A stretch of DNA of 64,000 nucleotides from Salvator merianae (GCA_003586115.2 QVOM02000025.1:85997521-86061520), one strand, 5' to 3'. Positions 1-12,906 are shown, counted from the stretch's first letter. Numbers and translations are program-made. Notes: generated by a model not told the origin, from the sequence alone.

Positions 1-70
1 CAAGGCCAAGAAAACCTCCTTCTTCCACGAAAAACCGATCTAGATGGCATAGAAATATAGAATCTAACAT

Positions 71-72
71 TT

Positions 73-132
<60 letters not shown>

Positions 133-171
133 TCCTTCCTTCCTTCCTTCCTTCCTTCCTTCCTTCCTTCC
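71..171. repeat. (CTTT)n-(CTTC)n microsatellite
   Basis: A pure CTTT tract of about 64 bases passes directly into a CTTC tract of about 37 bases. This compound pyrimidine microsatellite is expected to be length-polymorphic. Confidence 0.97.
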
Positions 172-1077
172 ACAAAATCCAGTTGTGCTTTTCCCATAGA
201 AGATGGCTTTTGATAAGCCCTAGAAATCCAATTTTCTTCCATGTTTCAATGAACTTTGCCAGAACTTTCACTGCTCCTATGCAGCACTGCTAGACAGCAA
301 GTTTTCCAAATGAATATCAAGTAACATGCATTCTACAAACATCTTATATTGCCTAGGTGTAGCATGCCTGCTCATTAGTATATAAAATGATGTTCAGACT
401 TTTTTTAAAAAAACAAGTCAAGTAAAAAAGTACATTGATTCAAATATAAAGCAGTAACAGTACAGCTGAAATGAGAATGACTGAAGTTTTGGAAGCCCTG
501 TTCTATAACATAATCAACTGAATTTGCATTTAAGTTAAATAAACAATGAATATTATTCATTTATAATATCAATTTATAAATGAGAACTTTAAGTGGGGAA
601 CTTTAGTAGAATATATGGGGGGTTCTACAATTCAATTATGTTTCTTCATCTTACATAAATATTGACAGCTCGTTCAAATAAAATATAGCATGGGACAGTA
701 GGAAGCAAATAGCTCTTTGAACTTCACCCAAGAAACACTTCCTTTCCTTGGCACTCAGTTTTTAAGTCCATTTATCCCTATAATAATTTATACAATCTTG
801 AGTATAATTTAAGACAATCCATAAGCGCCCCAGCATTATACTTCTCCATTTCTGAAGCTCAGAATAAATAAACTGAGCCTGTTAGATTTCCACACAGAGA
901 AAAATCGTGTCTTATATCACTCAGTTTATTTCCCATGGGAAGAAGAACTAAAAGCGTCCATTAAATATTAAACATCATAAAATATTAACACACATTAATT
1001 TGCAATTAAGCAGTGGGATAATATTCTCAATTAAAGACACTTAAAATAGTTTGAAACCAGACACATGTTCTGTATTT
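172..1077. other. AT-rich intronic sequence, nothing recognised
   Basis: There is no open reading frame, repeat end or structure that I can identify. Composition is AT-rich and looks like unique intron. Confidence 0.6.
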
Positions 1078-1464
1078 GGGCCTTTCTTCATTTACCTTTA
1101 TTCTGGAACGTGGTCCTCTTTGGACCTCTTTTGTCCAGACAGTGGTGCAGTCTACAGAGGATCCATTCCTTCTGGTACATTCCATCTGCACAAGACAGAG
1201 CATTTTCCAAATCAGGAGGCCAAAATGGCTTCCTGGTTCACTTCTGGATCAGAATAGTGGTTGTGTGCTTTGTTGTACCACTGAAATGCATCCTCCAGAG
1301 GCTCTGAGGCCAGGACCTTTCATTCCTAGCCAGCTCTCAAGCTCATGGAAGCTTTGGGCCCAGTGTGAGGGCTGGTCCAGAACAGATTGGGACCAGCCCC
1401 TGCCTGATGTGGACCCACAGATTCAGTCCTGAATTTACCTGAACAGGTAAGTGCAGAAAGGGCC
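1078..1464. mobile_element. Non-autonomous DNA transposon (MITE), GGGCC-type ends
   Basis: The left end reads GGGCCTTTCTTCATTTACCT. The reverse complement of the right end reads GGCCCTTTCTGCACTTACCT, so the element has terminal inverted repeats of about 20 bp. The interior, with AAGCTCATGGAAGCTTTGGG and a CTGGTCCAGAACAG motif, recurs in the elements near 40.4, 46.4, 50.3 and 53.6 kb, which supports a family. No transposase is present. The superfamily is unresolved; the short ORFs inside are by-products. Confidence 0.75.
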
Positions 1465-2593
1465 TTTGCCTCTAAAGCACATGGTCCACCAAGTTTGTCT
1501 TGCCTTGCCTCACCTCGCCTCGCCTTCTTTCACTCTTTTTAAAATTACTATTTTTTTTTACTAAGCCAGGCAGGGCCAAAATTTAAGGAAGCAGCTCCAA
1601 GGGGCACAACAGAGTACCCCAAATTCCTGAACTTCTTATAGGAATCATTTTTTTTTCCAAAGAAACAAACACCTTGCAATTCCATAGTACATTGTCACTT
1701 CTTCACCAGTTAACTTCTGTTCCTCAGTTCAAAGTTGCCACACCTGTGTTATTCAGCACTCAAGCTTCTCTGCTGTCATCAGTGGTACCTCAATCATACT
1801 GAAGCCACAACAAGACTGTGAGGTAAATCATAGCAAAGTTATGGCACCAATTAAATAACATAAATCCACCAAATTTATATGCTACTTTTGAGAGTCCAAC
1901 CTGAAGCATGCTTTTAAACATATTAATGTACATTTTTTCAAAACAAAACTGAAAACAAAAGTGGAAGCATCTAGTTCAGGCCTCTGCCAAAGCAAACAAT
2001 CAACTTGGTCAGCTTCACAGCTACATAAGTATCCTGCCTGTTTTAAAAAGTCTAATAAAATAGACTTCAGTATCAGAATCCATCCATGTTATATATTTCC
2101 CTTCCTCCAGTAGCAGCTGCTGATCATACAAGTCTACTGCATATGTATTTTGTGGCTATTATAATGAACCATAACAAATGCTCACAAATAAGATGCAAAT
2201 GGATATAAAATGTAGTTCTATTTCCTATACTTGGGTTCTTTTTCCACCTCTAGGTTAGAAGATCCAACTGAACATTCTCATTATTATTTCACTTCCTGCC
2301 ACTATTATAATCTTAAAAATGACATTCCATTAAATATATTATCAATTATAAGAGATCCAAACCATAAATCCCAGAATCTCAACATAAAAATCAACAACAC
2401 AAATGTCCAGGTAACATTATAATTTTACACTACATTAATTTTAAACTTATTTTGAAATTCAAAAGAAAAAACAAGGGAAGTGCAAAAAAGCAGACAAGCA
2501 AGCTGGTGTTTTTCCCACAAAAAAATAGTCTGGCAGAGTCTGAGATCCCAGAAATGACCACAGCTTGACTGGGAGCAGTTGGGTTGTCCTCAG
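1465..2593. other. Intronic sequence, nothing recognised
   Basis: Mostly AT-rich sequence with a short CTTGCCTCACCTCGCCT-type simple stretch near 1500. I see no gene or clear repeat. Confidence 0.55.
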
Positions 2594-2854
2594 TCAGCAG
2601 CATTTGCACCTTCTTCCGGTGCAAACTCTGCAAGTAGGCGGCATGGTGTGGCTGCAGCTGTGCAACTGCACACCATGTCCCCAGTCACCATGGCAATAGC
2701 TGGGCATTGTTGCAGCCACTGTCATGACAGTCAGGTCGGCTACCCGCACTTCAAGTGCTAGAGGCTCAGTACAGGTTTCAAAGTGCGAATGGCTGCCATA
2801 CTGCCAGGTCACATAGAGCCTAGAATGGTATTATGGTAAAGTGCAAACAGGCCC
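2594..2854. mobile_element. MITE, GGGCC-type ends, left end truncated
   Basis: The right end AAAGTGCAAACAGGCCC is the reverse complement of the family end GGGCCTGTTTGCACTTT. The interior, with the ACCATGGCAATAGCTGG and TTGCAGCCACTGTCATG motifs, resembles the elements at 22297, 52312 and 54545. I could not find a matching left terminus, so the left boundary is approximate. Confidence 0.6.
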
Positions 2855-3984
2855 AGATAAAGTTTTAAGGTCAGAGAAAAACAAGACTTAACACAGGGCT
2901 TTCCTTGTTCAAGATGGGTACATAAATTCAGAATGTTCACAATAAAATTAGAGCTATTGGGAACACTGGAATATGTATCAGGAAAATTCTGGTGACCACT
3001 ACAACTTTTTTGGAAGAGGCATATAATTCTAAAAGGTGACTCACTGAATACAACTGGATATATCTGCTGCCTGCCTGAGTCCACTCCTTGGCTTGGTTTG
3101 TCCCCTCTTCAGGCAACCTGCTCCTGCCCATATTAGCAACTGCCGGGCTGAGAAAGTGAGACAGATGAAGAGACTCAAAGGTTTTGTTGTTGTTGTTGTT
3201 GTTGTTTTAAATGTGATGAGCATCTTTTTTAATTTTTTTTTTCTATTTTCCATTTAAATTAATAATGTATTTTTTAGTGGTATTGCTATCTTGTATCATT
3301 TTCTGGGTTTTTTTTTGTTGTAAACTGCCTTGAGTATCTTACTCTGGAAAGGCAATATAAAAATAAATTGATAAGTTACGATACATGATATGACAACTAT
3401 ATTGCTGAATTTTTCATCAGCTGAAGTTTTCTGTTATTTTGAAGGATATACACTACTGTTGCTGAAGTTTACCTAAAAGCACTTAATGGTATTGAACGTA
3501 CTGATGCCTCTAGAGAACAGGAATCTAGGATGCTCCTTCGTTTCAGAGGGCATGAAATCCCATCCAGAACAGGCTGAACTTGTCACCTAGGGGGGATTCA
3601 CAGGGATTGCGTCTTAACAGGATTAAATATCCATTTCCCCCTCTCCTCTAGTCTATGCCTACTGCTGAGCAGAAATCTAGTTACCTATTTCTGCTGGAGA
3701 AAAAAAATATAGATTCAAGCTTCATACAAGAAACAAGAATTCTGATAGGCAGATGGTCAACAAGTGAAACGTTCCTCATAATTGTTGGAAAGTTATTTGG
3801 TTTATTGTTTTTCCTATTTTTAATATTTTCAGGAGGGAAAATGTAGATAACAAAAACAAACAAGGAATCTACCCAGAAAAATATTTAACATAAATCCAAA
3901 TTCAACTGTATTAATTGTTATACTTCACTTTTTTTATGTATATGAAGACAACAAATATGTGTAACACCTAAGCACTTGCAGTTT
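2855..3984. other. Intronic sequence with a (TTG)n tract and an L2/SINE-like tail
   Basis: A (GTT)n microsatellite lies at about 3182-3206. At 3322-3375 a stretch of the form GTAAACTGCCTTGAG..AAAGGCAATATAAAAATAAAT matches the generic 3' tail shared by reptile L2-like LINEs and SINEs, plus strand. Nothing else is recognised. Confidence 0.5.
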
Positions 3985-4795
3985 ATGCCCATAATGGTTC
4001 CAACATGAGGAAGGCTCTGTGGTACTTTGAATGTGCAATGAAGGGACAGGATCTAAAGGACACTGCCCTCTTATTGCACATTCACGGTAGAGGAATAATG
4101 TGGCGCTCTTTCCCCACCATGCCGCCATAAGCACTATTATGGTGCTTTAGCAGCACAGAGGGTTTGAAGAGATCTGAGGGCTCTTCCAACCTCTCACCTA
4201 GTGGCGATGGCCCTGGTCCCCACAGCGATGACCTGTGTGCAATATCCTCCCACCATCAAAGCTGAAGCTGAGGATTCTCTTGCTTTGAATCTGATGGAAG
4301 GGGCAGCCCTACCCCTGCCACTGAGTTCAAAACCAGGGACCCCCTGGCTATGATCATAATGGGAGGGGGCTGCCCACACCACAACAAGGTTAGGCGGATT
4401 GCACCCAATGTTGATGGTGGGGAGGCAGCAATCCTCCCTCCCTCCCTGAACTGAGAGTTTCTCCAATCCAGAGGCAGCTTCCCCCTCCCTCCCTAAGTCA
4501 AGATCAAAATCCTCTTGCCTCAGGGAGGGAGGGGGCAGCGTTCCTAGCCTTCAAACACAAAAAATCCTGCTGTCAGAATCAAAACTGAGGAGTCCCTTGC
4601 TTCAATCCTGACAGCAGGGAGATGGCTGTACCTGTCTGTGCCTGTCATGATGAAAGCAGGGTATCCTTGACTGTGATCTGACAGGCAGGGCAGCAGTGGC
4701 ATGCAGGTAGCACACCACCACATTAAGAATAGCACTGCTGATGTAGTGCTCTTCTTAATGTGGAGGGAGGAAGATAGATCCCTCATATGAAACAA
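3985..4795. repeat. GC-rich repeat block with small palindromes
   Basis: Composition jumps to GC-rich compared with both flanks. An inverted pair (GTGCAAT near 4037 with ATTGCAC near 4075) and a clear 46-bp hairpin at 4718-4763, with arms CCACATTAAGAA and TTCTTAATGTGG, suggest one or more decayed non-autonomous DNA transposons. Terminal repeats bounding the block were not found, so family and limits are open. Confidence 0.4.
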
Positions 4796-6003
4796 TGGTT
4801 TGGTTCCTACACTGCAAAACTGGTTTTGTAATCACTACGATATATAAGAAGCACAAAAACCATGTTATATGAGGGAAGGCTGCCTTTACAAGCCACGTCA
4901 GCTATAAATTCAGTACATTGCTTACCTGTATGTAACTCTCTTAATTTAAATGTCAGCTTTATTAACACAGCAAATGAACTGTATTCTATAATGCCAGAGA
5001 ATTCCATGAATATTTACTGTCATAGATCTTTATTCCATAGCTACAGTAAAATACTATCAGTATAATCATTTTTTGGATTTTTAACTAAAAAATATTTGAG
5101 CATGCAGAGGGAGATCCAACTGAAATTTGTAAAGCAGCAGAACAACAGGGATATCCAACACAGATACAGCTTAGTGAACATATAACACAATGTTTTAAAA
5201 AAGGATTTTACAGAACAAGTTGGCAGGCTGAAGAATGTATAGATAAAGGAGACAAAGATGATGAGAAGGCCGAAGACGAAGCCCTTTGGGCAAAGATTGC
5301 AGGTAAAATATATTTCACATGGGGAGCAGATATTTGAAAGACATTAGTCATCTTCAAATATATGAAGCGCTGCCATATTATTTCTATGCCTCCAAATATA
5401 TGTGGCTAGATATTAGGAAAGGTTTCCTTGTGGTTTAAGTTGCTGTACTGGACTCTCCATAATTACAGACTTTCAAGTCGGGGGGGACGGACACTTACTG
5501 TATGCATCAGCAGTGATTGGATGGAGAGATTATTAAGATTCCTTCCAAATCTGCTACCCAGGATCAGGGGTGACTAACCCTCAGAGGACACTGAACTAAA
5601 ACCCTCAGCATTCCTGGTAACTGTCCTTTCGTTTTGGAGTTGATGAGATTTGGAATCTGAAAATATCAGGAAGACATCCTTAGTGTAGTAAGTCTAAAAC
5701 CACATATAGACCTTATTCAAATAGAACATGCAATTATAGGGCAGACATAATCCTACCTTTAGCCACATACAGTCTTTCTGTATGGGGGATTTCAGTAATT
5801 AGGTTGGAAGTTGCAGTAGAAATAACAATTCTTCTACTTAGCCCTAAGCAAAACAGGTGTGCATATAACAAAAATAATGCATGAAAATACACATACTATT
5901 CTAGCCTTTAAGCCTTGAGGATGTGAAGATGCATAACTAGATTAGGCTGCATCGATAGTCAGCAAAAATATATATTCAGGCACATCTGTTTTAAGAGAAG
6001 GAA
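4796..6003. other. AT-rich intronic sequence, nothing recognised
   Basis: Low-complexity AT-rich sequence without coding potential or identified repeats. Confidence 0.55.
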
Positions 6004-6336
6004 GGGGGGTTGGTTTTTGTATCCCACTTTTCTCACCCGAAGGGACTCAAAGCAGCTGACAAACCTTCTGTTCTTCTCCCCACAACAGACACCTCGTGAG
6101 GTAGGTGGGGCTGTGAGAACTCAGAACAGAGCTAGAAGGGACTCAAAGCAGCTGACAAACCTTCTGTTCTTCTCCCCACAACAGACACCTCGTGAGGTAG
6201 GTGGGGCTGTGAGAACTCAGAACAGAGCTATGATAAGCCCAGGCTCACCCAGCTGGCTTCGTGCAGAGTGCAGACTCAAACTGGGAGAGTTCCAGATAAG
6301 AGTCTGACACGCTAACCACAAGGCCAAACTGGCTCA
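6004..6336 (-). mobile_element. tRNA-derived SINE with internal tandem duplication
   Basis: Read on the minus strand, the head begins GAGCCAGTTTGGCCTTGTGG, the decayed tRNA-like promoter region of a common squamate SINE. The tail ends in CCCTTCGGGTGAGAAAAGTGGGATACAAAAACC. The same tail type is present in the SINE at 61443. Two adjacent, apparently identical 96-bp copies (6039-6134 and 6135-6230) lie inside it, which the normal SINE does not have. Because 96 is a multiple of three, it produces a spurious repeated reading frame. Confidence 0.75.
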
Positions 6337-6473
6337 CAGAGAATGTAAGACAGAGAGTTGGTGCCTTGTCTGAACTACCTAGAGACTTGAAACAAAGCAG
6401 CCTTGGTTTGACTGTTGAGAAGATGAAGTCTAGCAATTGAAACTGGGGTGCCAAAATCCAGGGCACCCACTAC
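6337..6473. other. Short spacer
   Basis: Spacer between the SINE and a CR1 fragment. Nothing recognised. Confidence 0.5.
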
Positions 6474-6935
6474 ATAAGCACATAAGAGGAGACTTGTTGG
6501 ATCAGGCCACAGGCCACCTAGTCCAGCATCCTGTCTAACATCCTGGGCATTCTCAAGCACAATATAAAGGCAATATCTTCACCTGCTCTTGACTCCTTGA
6601 AAATTCTTTTTTAGAAGCATCCTCCCTGTATCTCCAACCTGGAGGCAGTACCTAGGCCCCCATTCTAATAACCAGTGATACACCTTTTCTCCACGAATCT
6701 GTCCAATCTGTTCTTAAAGCTATCCGGACTGATTGCTGCCACCACCTCATCCGGTAATAAATTCCACAGACCAATAATCCTCTGAGTCAAAAAATACTTC
6801 CCCTTGTCAGTCCTAATTCTCCTACCCATCAGCTTCATAGAGTGCCCCCTGGTCCTAGTGTTGTGTGATAGAGAATTTTTTTTTCCTCTATCCTCTTTTT
6901 CCATACCATGCATGATTTTATATACTTCAAGTGGA
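6474..6935 (-). mobile_element. CR1 LINE 3' end (fragment)
   Basis: On the minus strand this holds the last part of CR1 ORF2 (6665-6913: KLMGRRIRTDKGKYFLTQRI, then LWNLLPDEVV) followed by the 3' UTR with GGCCTGATCCAACAAGTCTC and a terminal CTTATGTGCTTATG. CR1 copies are normally 5'-truncated, and this one is. It belongs to the same subfamily as the fragment at 26445. Confidence 0.88.
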
Positions 6936-8229
6936 AGTTATGGCCTGAGTTTGTTACTTCGGTCTACCTAATATTCAGAGATCAGAATAGAGTTCAGATG
7001 CCATGTGCAGGCTGTCTATCACCTTATTAAAAAAAGAACTAGCAAAGCAGCTTTTGATCTGAAATACAACTGCTTACTATGGTTTTCTGCATTTTACAGA
7101 GATCAAAGGTAAATGGCGAATCACCATCCAACCCCTGGTGAACCCCAGATGGGAGCTCCAAAGGCAGCTACAACCTTAAATTCCAGTTATTAGTGATGTT
7201 GATAATAATACCCATTGCCTACTAATTTTCTAAAACTCCAGGCAGCATTGTTATATAATTTTCAACAGCTTCTTCTCGTTGTACCGTGCAAAGAACTCAA
7301 AAATTGTATCATCCATGTACTTTTCACTATGGCTAGTATACTCATTGTTGTGTATTTCAAAATCTAGTAATGATGGAGTAGCTTTAGGATCACAAAAAAC
7401 AACATCAATGTCATTTAAAGATTATTGGATTTTCCTACGGCTATGAAACATTTTTAGATCCAACTGCCCACAGTTTCATATAATGCACAGACCATTAAAT
7501 GTATGGATTTTAATTATCGGAACTACCATCTTCCCCACAGGAGGCTAGAAGAGAATATAGAGCTTGACAAACTCCCAGGCCACAGCGCTATCAACCTGAT
7601 GAACAGCATCTCATAAATGTCACCTTGCAGTAGCAGCACAATTTTTTTGCCAAATGTCTGCTATTACATTAATCCCATTCTTCATTATGTCTATGTGAGA
7701 TACCTATATTCAGCGGTATTCCACTTTAGACAAACAAATCTGCCCAAGTCCCTTCTTTAAAAAAAAAAAAATGCAGACATTAAGGAATGGAAAGAGCATG
7801 CTCTCAAAAACAATGTAGACAGAAGCATCTCAGGTTTCGTCTAATACAAATAAAATGCTATTTCTTAAAAATACTTTGAAGCAGTAAGGATTTGTATGAA
7901 ATCCACTAAGAGTGCTCTCTATTGTCATCGGCTGTACAATGATGTTGAATGAAATGCATTAACTCTGTATATCAAGTCAGAACCTGTATGCATGTGCGCA
8001 TGTTACATATATATGCTAACCTATAATGTCAAGTTCTTTTACAAAAGATAAAAAACACCAAAGATACACTTTGCACGTATTCGATAATCCTTCATGAAAT
8101 GGACTGCTACTGCATAGTAGAATGTATTCCTTTCATTCTGCTGGTTAAAGATTACAGATCTTGTTTCATAGAGAGAGGCAGGATAATACACCACACATTT
8201 CTAAGGTACCTAGACCCTGAGGTATACAG
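6936..8229. other. AT-rich intronic sequence, nothing recognised
   Basis: There is an A-tract near 7760. No ORF or repeat family that I can identify. Confidence 0.5.
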
Positions 8230-8429
8230 CAGTGTTTCTCAACCTTTTTTTGACCATGGCCCTGTTCTGACTTTGTTTCCTTCTGTGCACACACACACAC
8301 CCTGGTCCTACCAGGTGTGCACTGCAGTGAAGTGAGGAAGTGGGAGGGAGAAGAAAGCCTCCTGTGGGCCCCCTTGGAATACCCTGGGGGCCCACAGGGG
8401 GGCATATGACTCCCAGTTGAGAAACGCTG
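8230..8429. mobile_element. hAT-type MITE, CAGTGTTTCTCAAC ends
   Basis: The left end is CAGTGTTTCTCAACCTTTTT. The right end reverse-complements to CAGCGTTTCTCAACTGGGAG. Such CAGTGTTTCTCAACC termini are typical of hAT (Charlie-like) elements. The flanking octamers GTATACAG and ATATATAG match at 6 of 8 positions, as expected for an old 8-bp target duplication. No coding capacity. Confidence 0.8.
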
Positions 8430-9682
8430 ATATATAGGACTGTTCCTTCTTTTTCTACCCACTTTGTCGGAGGCCTGGTAGCCAACAAAGCTCTTTCAAA
8501 ATAGGGGACTTTTATGGCATTCGGCATATGTTTATGGCATTTGGTATAAAGTTTGTGAGAGATTTGAAATTTCAAATTTTAGAGCAGCCAAAATATGGAG
8601 GATATGAACCCAGAGAAAGGTGGGAAGGAGAACCCCCTGTTTATACCTCAAAGGACTTTTCCATATAATGGAACCAGCGAGATAAACATCTCTAAGTACA
8701 TTCTCAAAATTTGTAACTATTCCAGTGTACTTCCAAACAGCATGAAAAATAGAATGGAAGGACCCGAGATAGCTTTACTTAATATCATGGGGCTCCATGG
8801 GGAATTTTCAGTCTTAAGTTGTAAATTCTACTGTTCTCAGAAGATGCATGTATCAGAGAAAGCCAGATGCACCCTACACATGAAGCTTCCATGGTAGAGA
8901 AGTCCATACCATCTTTAAATTGAGTGCTTGCAACTGTTAAGCCCATAGTTCCTCTTCTGCCACTGGAAATTCCTTGCTAGAGAGTCTTGCCCGTTATCTG
9001 GGGCCTACTTTTCAATGCGTGTTGAATTAATTTGATGTACTGACTTTGAATTGATCGATTCTTCCCTTCCTTAACTCCAATTACAGTATGTTCGCCAAGG
9101 TTTTTGCAGCTGAATTAACAGCTGGAATCACTACAGTGGTGACTGGAAGACAGCAGCAAGAACTTCCACTGGAAAGAAAGCAGGGCTTTTGCCCACTTCT
9201 GCTGTTAGGAAGGCTTGGTCTTTTGCTAACTGTCAGGATGTTAAGAAACACTGTCTAACCACATCGGAGGCTGGGGTTTTAATCAATCTGGGCACGGAAT
9301 TTCATCATGCAGCCTTGATGGTCCTTACTGGGGTGGCAGGACGTTACTGGCCACCCCAACCATATTTCTCTTCAGCCGTGGTGCAGAAACTGACAGGGAC
9401 ATGGGAAACAGAGAAGAAAATGTGTGGTAATGGATCAGCCACTAGAAAATAGACCTATGACAAAAGATCTCAAAAAGACAAAGAGAGATAAGAAATAATG
9501 ACCCTAGGGGGGAAGGCATAGCAGCTAGCATTGGGGGCTCCCCATTCTGTAGCGAACCAAGCAGAGAAGAGCTTGGTTCTCACCTCTTTCCCTTCCTCTG
9601 CTTCTGACACTTCCTCTAACAAGGCATTTCACTTCCTTTCTGCAGCCAAAGCTCCCTCTGCTGGGCAAAGGGTTCTCAGAAT
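8430..9682. other. Intronic sequence, nothing recognised
   Basis: Short chance ORFs only. A moderately GC-rich part near 9130-9440 may be an old repeat, but I could not place it. Confidence 0.45.
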
Positions 9683-9872
9683 CAGCGGTGGCCCATCGCT
9701 TTAAGAGTGGGTATTCAGCACCGGCAGGAAAGGGTCAATCGCTGGCCACGGGGCCTTCAGTCCTCTGTCCTGTCGTAGCTGTGACAGTACAGAGGCCCGG
9801 AGGCCCCACTAACAGTGATCACCCCCTTCCCATGGGTTCTGAACACCCACTTAAAGCGATTGGCCGCCGCTG
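9683..9872. mobile_element. CAGCGG fold-back hAT MITE, copy 1
   Basis: A GC-rich imperfect palindrome bounded by CAGCGGTGGCCCATCGCTTT and AAAGCGATTGGCCGCCGCTG. The flanking octamers CTCAGAAT and CACAGAAT match at 7 of 8 positions, the 8-bp target duplication expected for hAT. It groups with copies 6 and 8, which share an internal ATCGCTGGCCACGG. Confidence 0.85.
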
Positions 9873-10962
9873 CACAGAATGGAACAAGCATCCATTCATT
9901 TAGATCCTTCAGGATGACTCCTCCTCAGATGAACACAAACCGGGGAAATTTCAGCTCTGTCCATCAGACAAAGGGCTCCATGAATTTTTACCAGATTCAG
10001 TGATGCTTTGGACAGATCCTTCCTTCCAGCCAAAGACTGACTCTCTTTTTCATGCACACCAGAACATTTATCTGCTCTCTTAGCTGTCTTAAGCCAAGTC
10101 ACAGATTGGAAAAGTTACGGCACTTGCTGGATAGAAGGGCATTGAAACAGTACATCTGGCACACAGCAGAAGAACAGTACAATAAGTGCTGGACAGTTAG
10201 TTTAGCTTCGATTTTCATCCTTCCCAAGCATTCAATGAGCTTTGAAACATCCTAGCCTTCTGTTGAATCCACCTAGAAGACTGTTTTGGTACTTACTGTG
10301 GACACTCAATCTCATTGGATGCAGTGCCAGATGACTCATATGCCACCCCAAAGGTTATAACTAGGGGCCTTATTGGTATCTGGAACTATATCAATTTCCA
10401 ACAATTCTGGTTTCTTATGGTACTTGCCTTCTCTGTTCTACTTTGTTTCTTATCTGGCTCTCTTTGGTAGCACATGATCTCGAATCATCATACATCAGCG
10501 TTGGAGGGAACTGGGGACTTAAAGGTTGTAAGCACTCAATGTAGAGAGAACACAAGCTCTTCTGCCATGGAAACTTCAAGTGCAGACAGTATCTGCCCTC
10601 CAATGAGATTAGAAGACAGCACAGTTGTCTTGGCTTATGTAAACTTTGTTCATGCACTGGTGCTGACTATGGCCAGTAGTGACAGGGATTTGTTTGCCAT
10701 AGTAACATTTCCTAATAAACTCCTGGATGAATTACCACAGTGTACTGTAGATAGGCATGTCCTCAGAAAGAAGCTTCAGTTGTATCTGTGTTTTATTATA
10801 TATTGCAACTCATATGGGACCTTCAGGAGAAGGGTGGGATACAAATGTTATAAATAAATACATAAAATTGGGGTCTGTTTAACAAGTAGTTTATATTACT
10901 GGGACTGCACTACCCCGTCCTTCAAAAATTACACTTGTTGCTGATTTGTATCTGGTCCTGCT
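9873..10962. other. Intronic sequence with an L2/SINE-like tail
   Basis: At about 10803-10860 a stretch with GGGACCTTCAGGAGAAGGGTGG and then ATAAATAAATA resembles the tail shared by reptile L2-like elements. The 127-residue frame at 10474-10857 has no recognisable domain and is not called. Confidence 0.45.
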
Positions 10963-11740
10963 TCAAGGTGCACACATTTCTGAATTATGATCCACAAAAT
11001 CTTCCCATTTGGAAGCAGGAATGGGTACATCAAAAGAGAACCTCATTTCTTTCAGTTTAATAGAGACCAGCTGCCAAAAAAAGATGGAGTTCTGAGTATT
11101 CGAGGACGATTCCAGGTCTGCCCACAACGTTGCATTATGGGCAACCTTCTTCGCTGAGAGGAGGCTTTTATATTGGCATCTTAAACAAAGCATATGATTA
11201 TGGGTTTCCTGCATTTGGTTAAGCAGGGTTTGTCTCCTAGCCTGTTTCAGCTGCTTTTTCTTCTCCCTGCACTCTGAGTCAAACAGGAGTTGGGCCTGCT
11301 TGATACCAGCCTCTTACTAGGTAAGGCTATTAAGAATTTTTTAAGGCTGGCACATAGTGTATTATAGGCTCTGACAGCGGCAGCTGCTGGCTTTAAGCCC
11401 GAGTGTTCGCGCCCCATGCAATGCGTGCCGTGGTTGTTCGTGGGGCCTCCGGGCTTCTGTGCTGCCGCAGCAGGTCACTAGCCAACCTGCTGCGGAAGTA
11501 CGGAGGCCCCACAAACAGCCATGGTGTGCTTTGCGTGGGACACAAACACCCGGGCTTAAAGCTGGCGGCCGCTGCTGCACTCTGAAAACTAAGGTTAAGC
11601 TATTGGAGTCTGACTGAATTTCATACCTCAGTTCCTCAGCTTTTGGTGGGCAAAGAAATTCCTCAATTTGTTGTAGGTCAACAAACTGCCACCTCAGTCT
11701 CTTATTTTGTTGGATTGCCATGGAATGAACAGCTTAGAGT
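10963..11740 (-). mobile_element. LINE ORF fragment, interrupted by a MITE
   Basis: On the minus strand, two open segments (about 11578-11721 and 10963-11214) flank the fold-back element inserted at 11375-11577. The translated pieces (RWQFVDLQQIEEFLCP, then YKSLLSAKKVAHNATLWADL and a FFWQLVS motif) resemble the linker between endonuclease and reverse transcriptase in non-LTR retrotransposons. The exact clade (R4, L2 or other) is not resolved. Confidence 0.5.
11375..11577. mobile_element. CAGCGG fold-back hAT MITE, copy 2
   Basis: Begins CAGCGGCAGCTGCTGGCTTT and ends AAAGCTGGCGGCCGCTGCTG, with long complementary arms. The flanking octamers GGCTCTGA and CACTCTGA match at 6 of 8. It is inserted inside the LINE fragment, so it is younger than that fragment. 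Confidence 0.85.
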
Positions 11741-12906
11741 CCACTTGGGATACTGGCCTCAGGTCTGAATGAACACTGAGAGCGGCCATGAAGATTCAAG
11801 CTGCGTACTGTAATCCAGAAGGCCGAGCAGGACAGTTAGAATGTTGTTGATTTTCAACAATATTTGTTGATTGTATATTGGTTTTTAAATTTTGTTTTTG
11901 ATATGATCAATATTGACTAATCAATAAATAAAACTGATGATGACATATGATCCTGGATATCTAATAGGGTGCATTTTCCATATAAGTTCTAGATATTTAT
12001 TGAGGTTCCTTTCCCCGCACATGGAAACCTGTCCAAGTAACCCCCCCTGGCAGCTCCATTAGCAAGTTCTTCATGACTGGTGATGACCTGTAACATGTTT
12101 TATTTCAATGATAGCCCCTTTTTTCTGAAACTTCATTTTTTCTAAATTACAGTTGGCACATTCATAATTTTGTCAAGGATGTCACGACAAGATATATTTG
12201 TTCAGTGTGGCCTTTCATTTTTATCATATCATTTTGTTGACTTTATTAACGTTTTCTTATCTTTTTTTTCTTATTGTTTTATCATTTTAACTTGTTCTGC
12301 CATGTGGCATACTGCCATTGTTTTTTTTTAAAAAAGGGAAGATTTCAGAAGTCTCAGTACAAAGAAAACAGTAATTTGAATAGAGCAAATTAACTATATT
12401 TGTAATCTGTGACATATTCCAAATAGATATAGCTATTTTTCTAGATATTCACACAAAAATAAGACATGCTAGGTTTAAAAGAAAACATATGGAAGTGTAA
12501 TGGACTGTAAAAAGTTGGACCCAGCCGTGATTCCTAGTAAAAATTTAATGCTTGACATTTTGCTGATGATGAAAACCAGAATTACGTGGTGGTTTATGCT
12601 AATACAATATAGATGGACTTCTCTTATCAAAAGATGCATAATGCATAGATATTTCAAGATCAGGATATTATTGAAAAAGTAAGAAAGGCCAAAAGATAAC
12701 AGAACTCTGCAAATGCAGATTACATTTTTAAAAACGTGTTATCATGCTTTGAAGGAAGTGGGAAAAATGGATATACTCATTTAACTCTACCCCACAGTAC
12801 TGCAGGCATCACATATTTGGGGGAAAGGGGATTTGTTAGTAATTGCCCCTTTCCTAGCCCAGATGTAGAATAAAAGCATACAGAGACCATTACTTAAGCT
12901 GGCTCT
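11741..12906. other. AT-rich intronic sequence, nothing recognised
   Basis: At 11840-11945 an AT-rich stretch ends in AATCAATAAATAAAACTGATG and may be a retroelement tail. The rest is unassigned. Confidence 0.45.

Noticed and set aside
8210..8575. 121-codon minus-strand frame
   Set aside because: Covers the hAT MITE at 8230-8429; compositional.
10474..10857. 127-codon plus-strand frame
   Set aside because: Its end runs into an L2-like tail; no domain or splice support.
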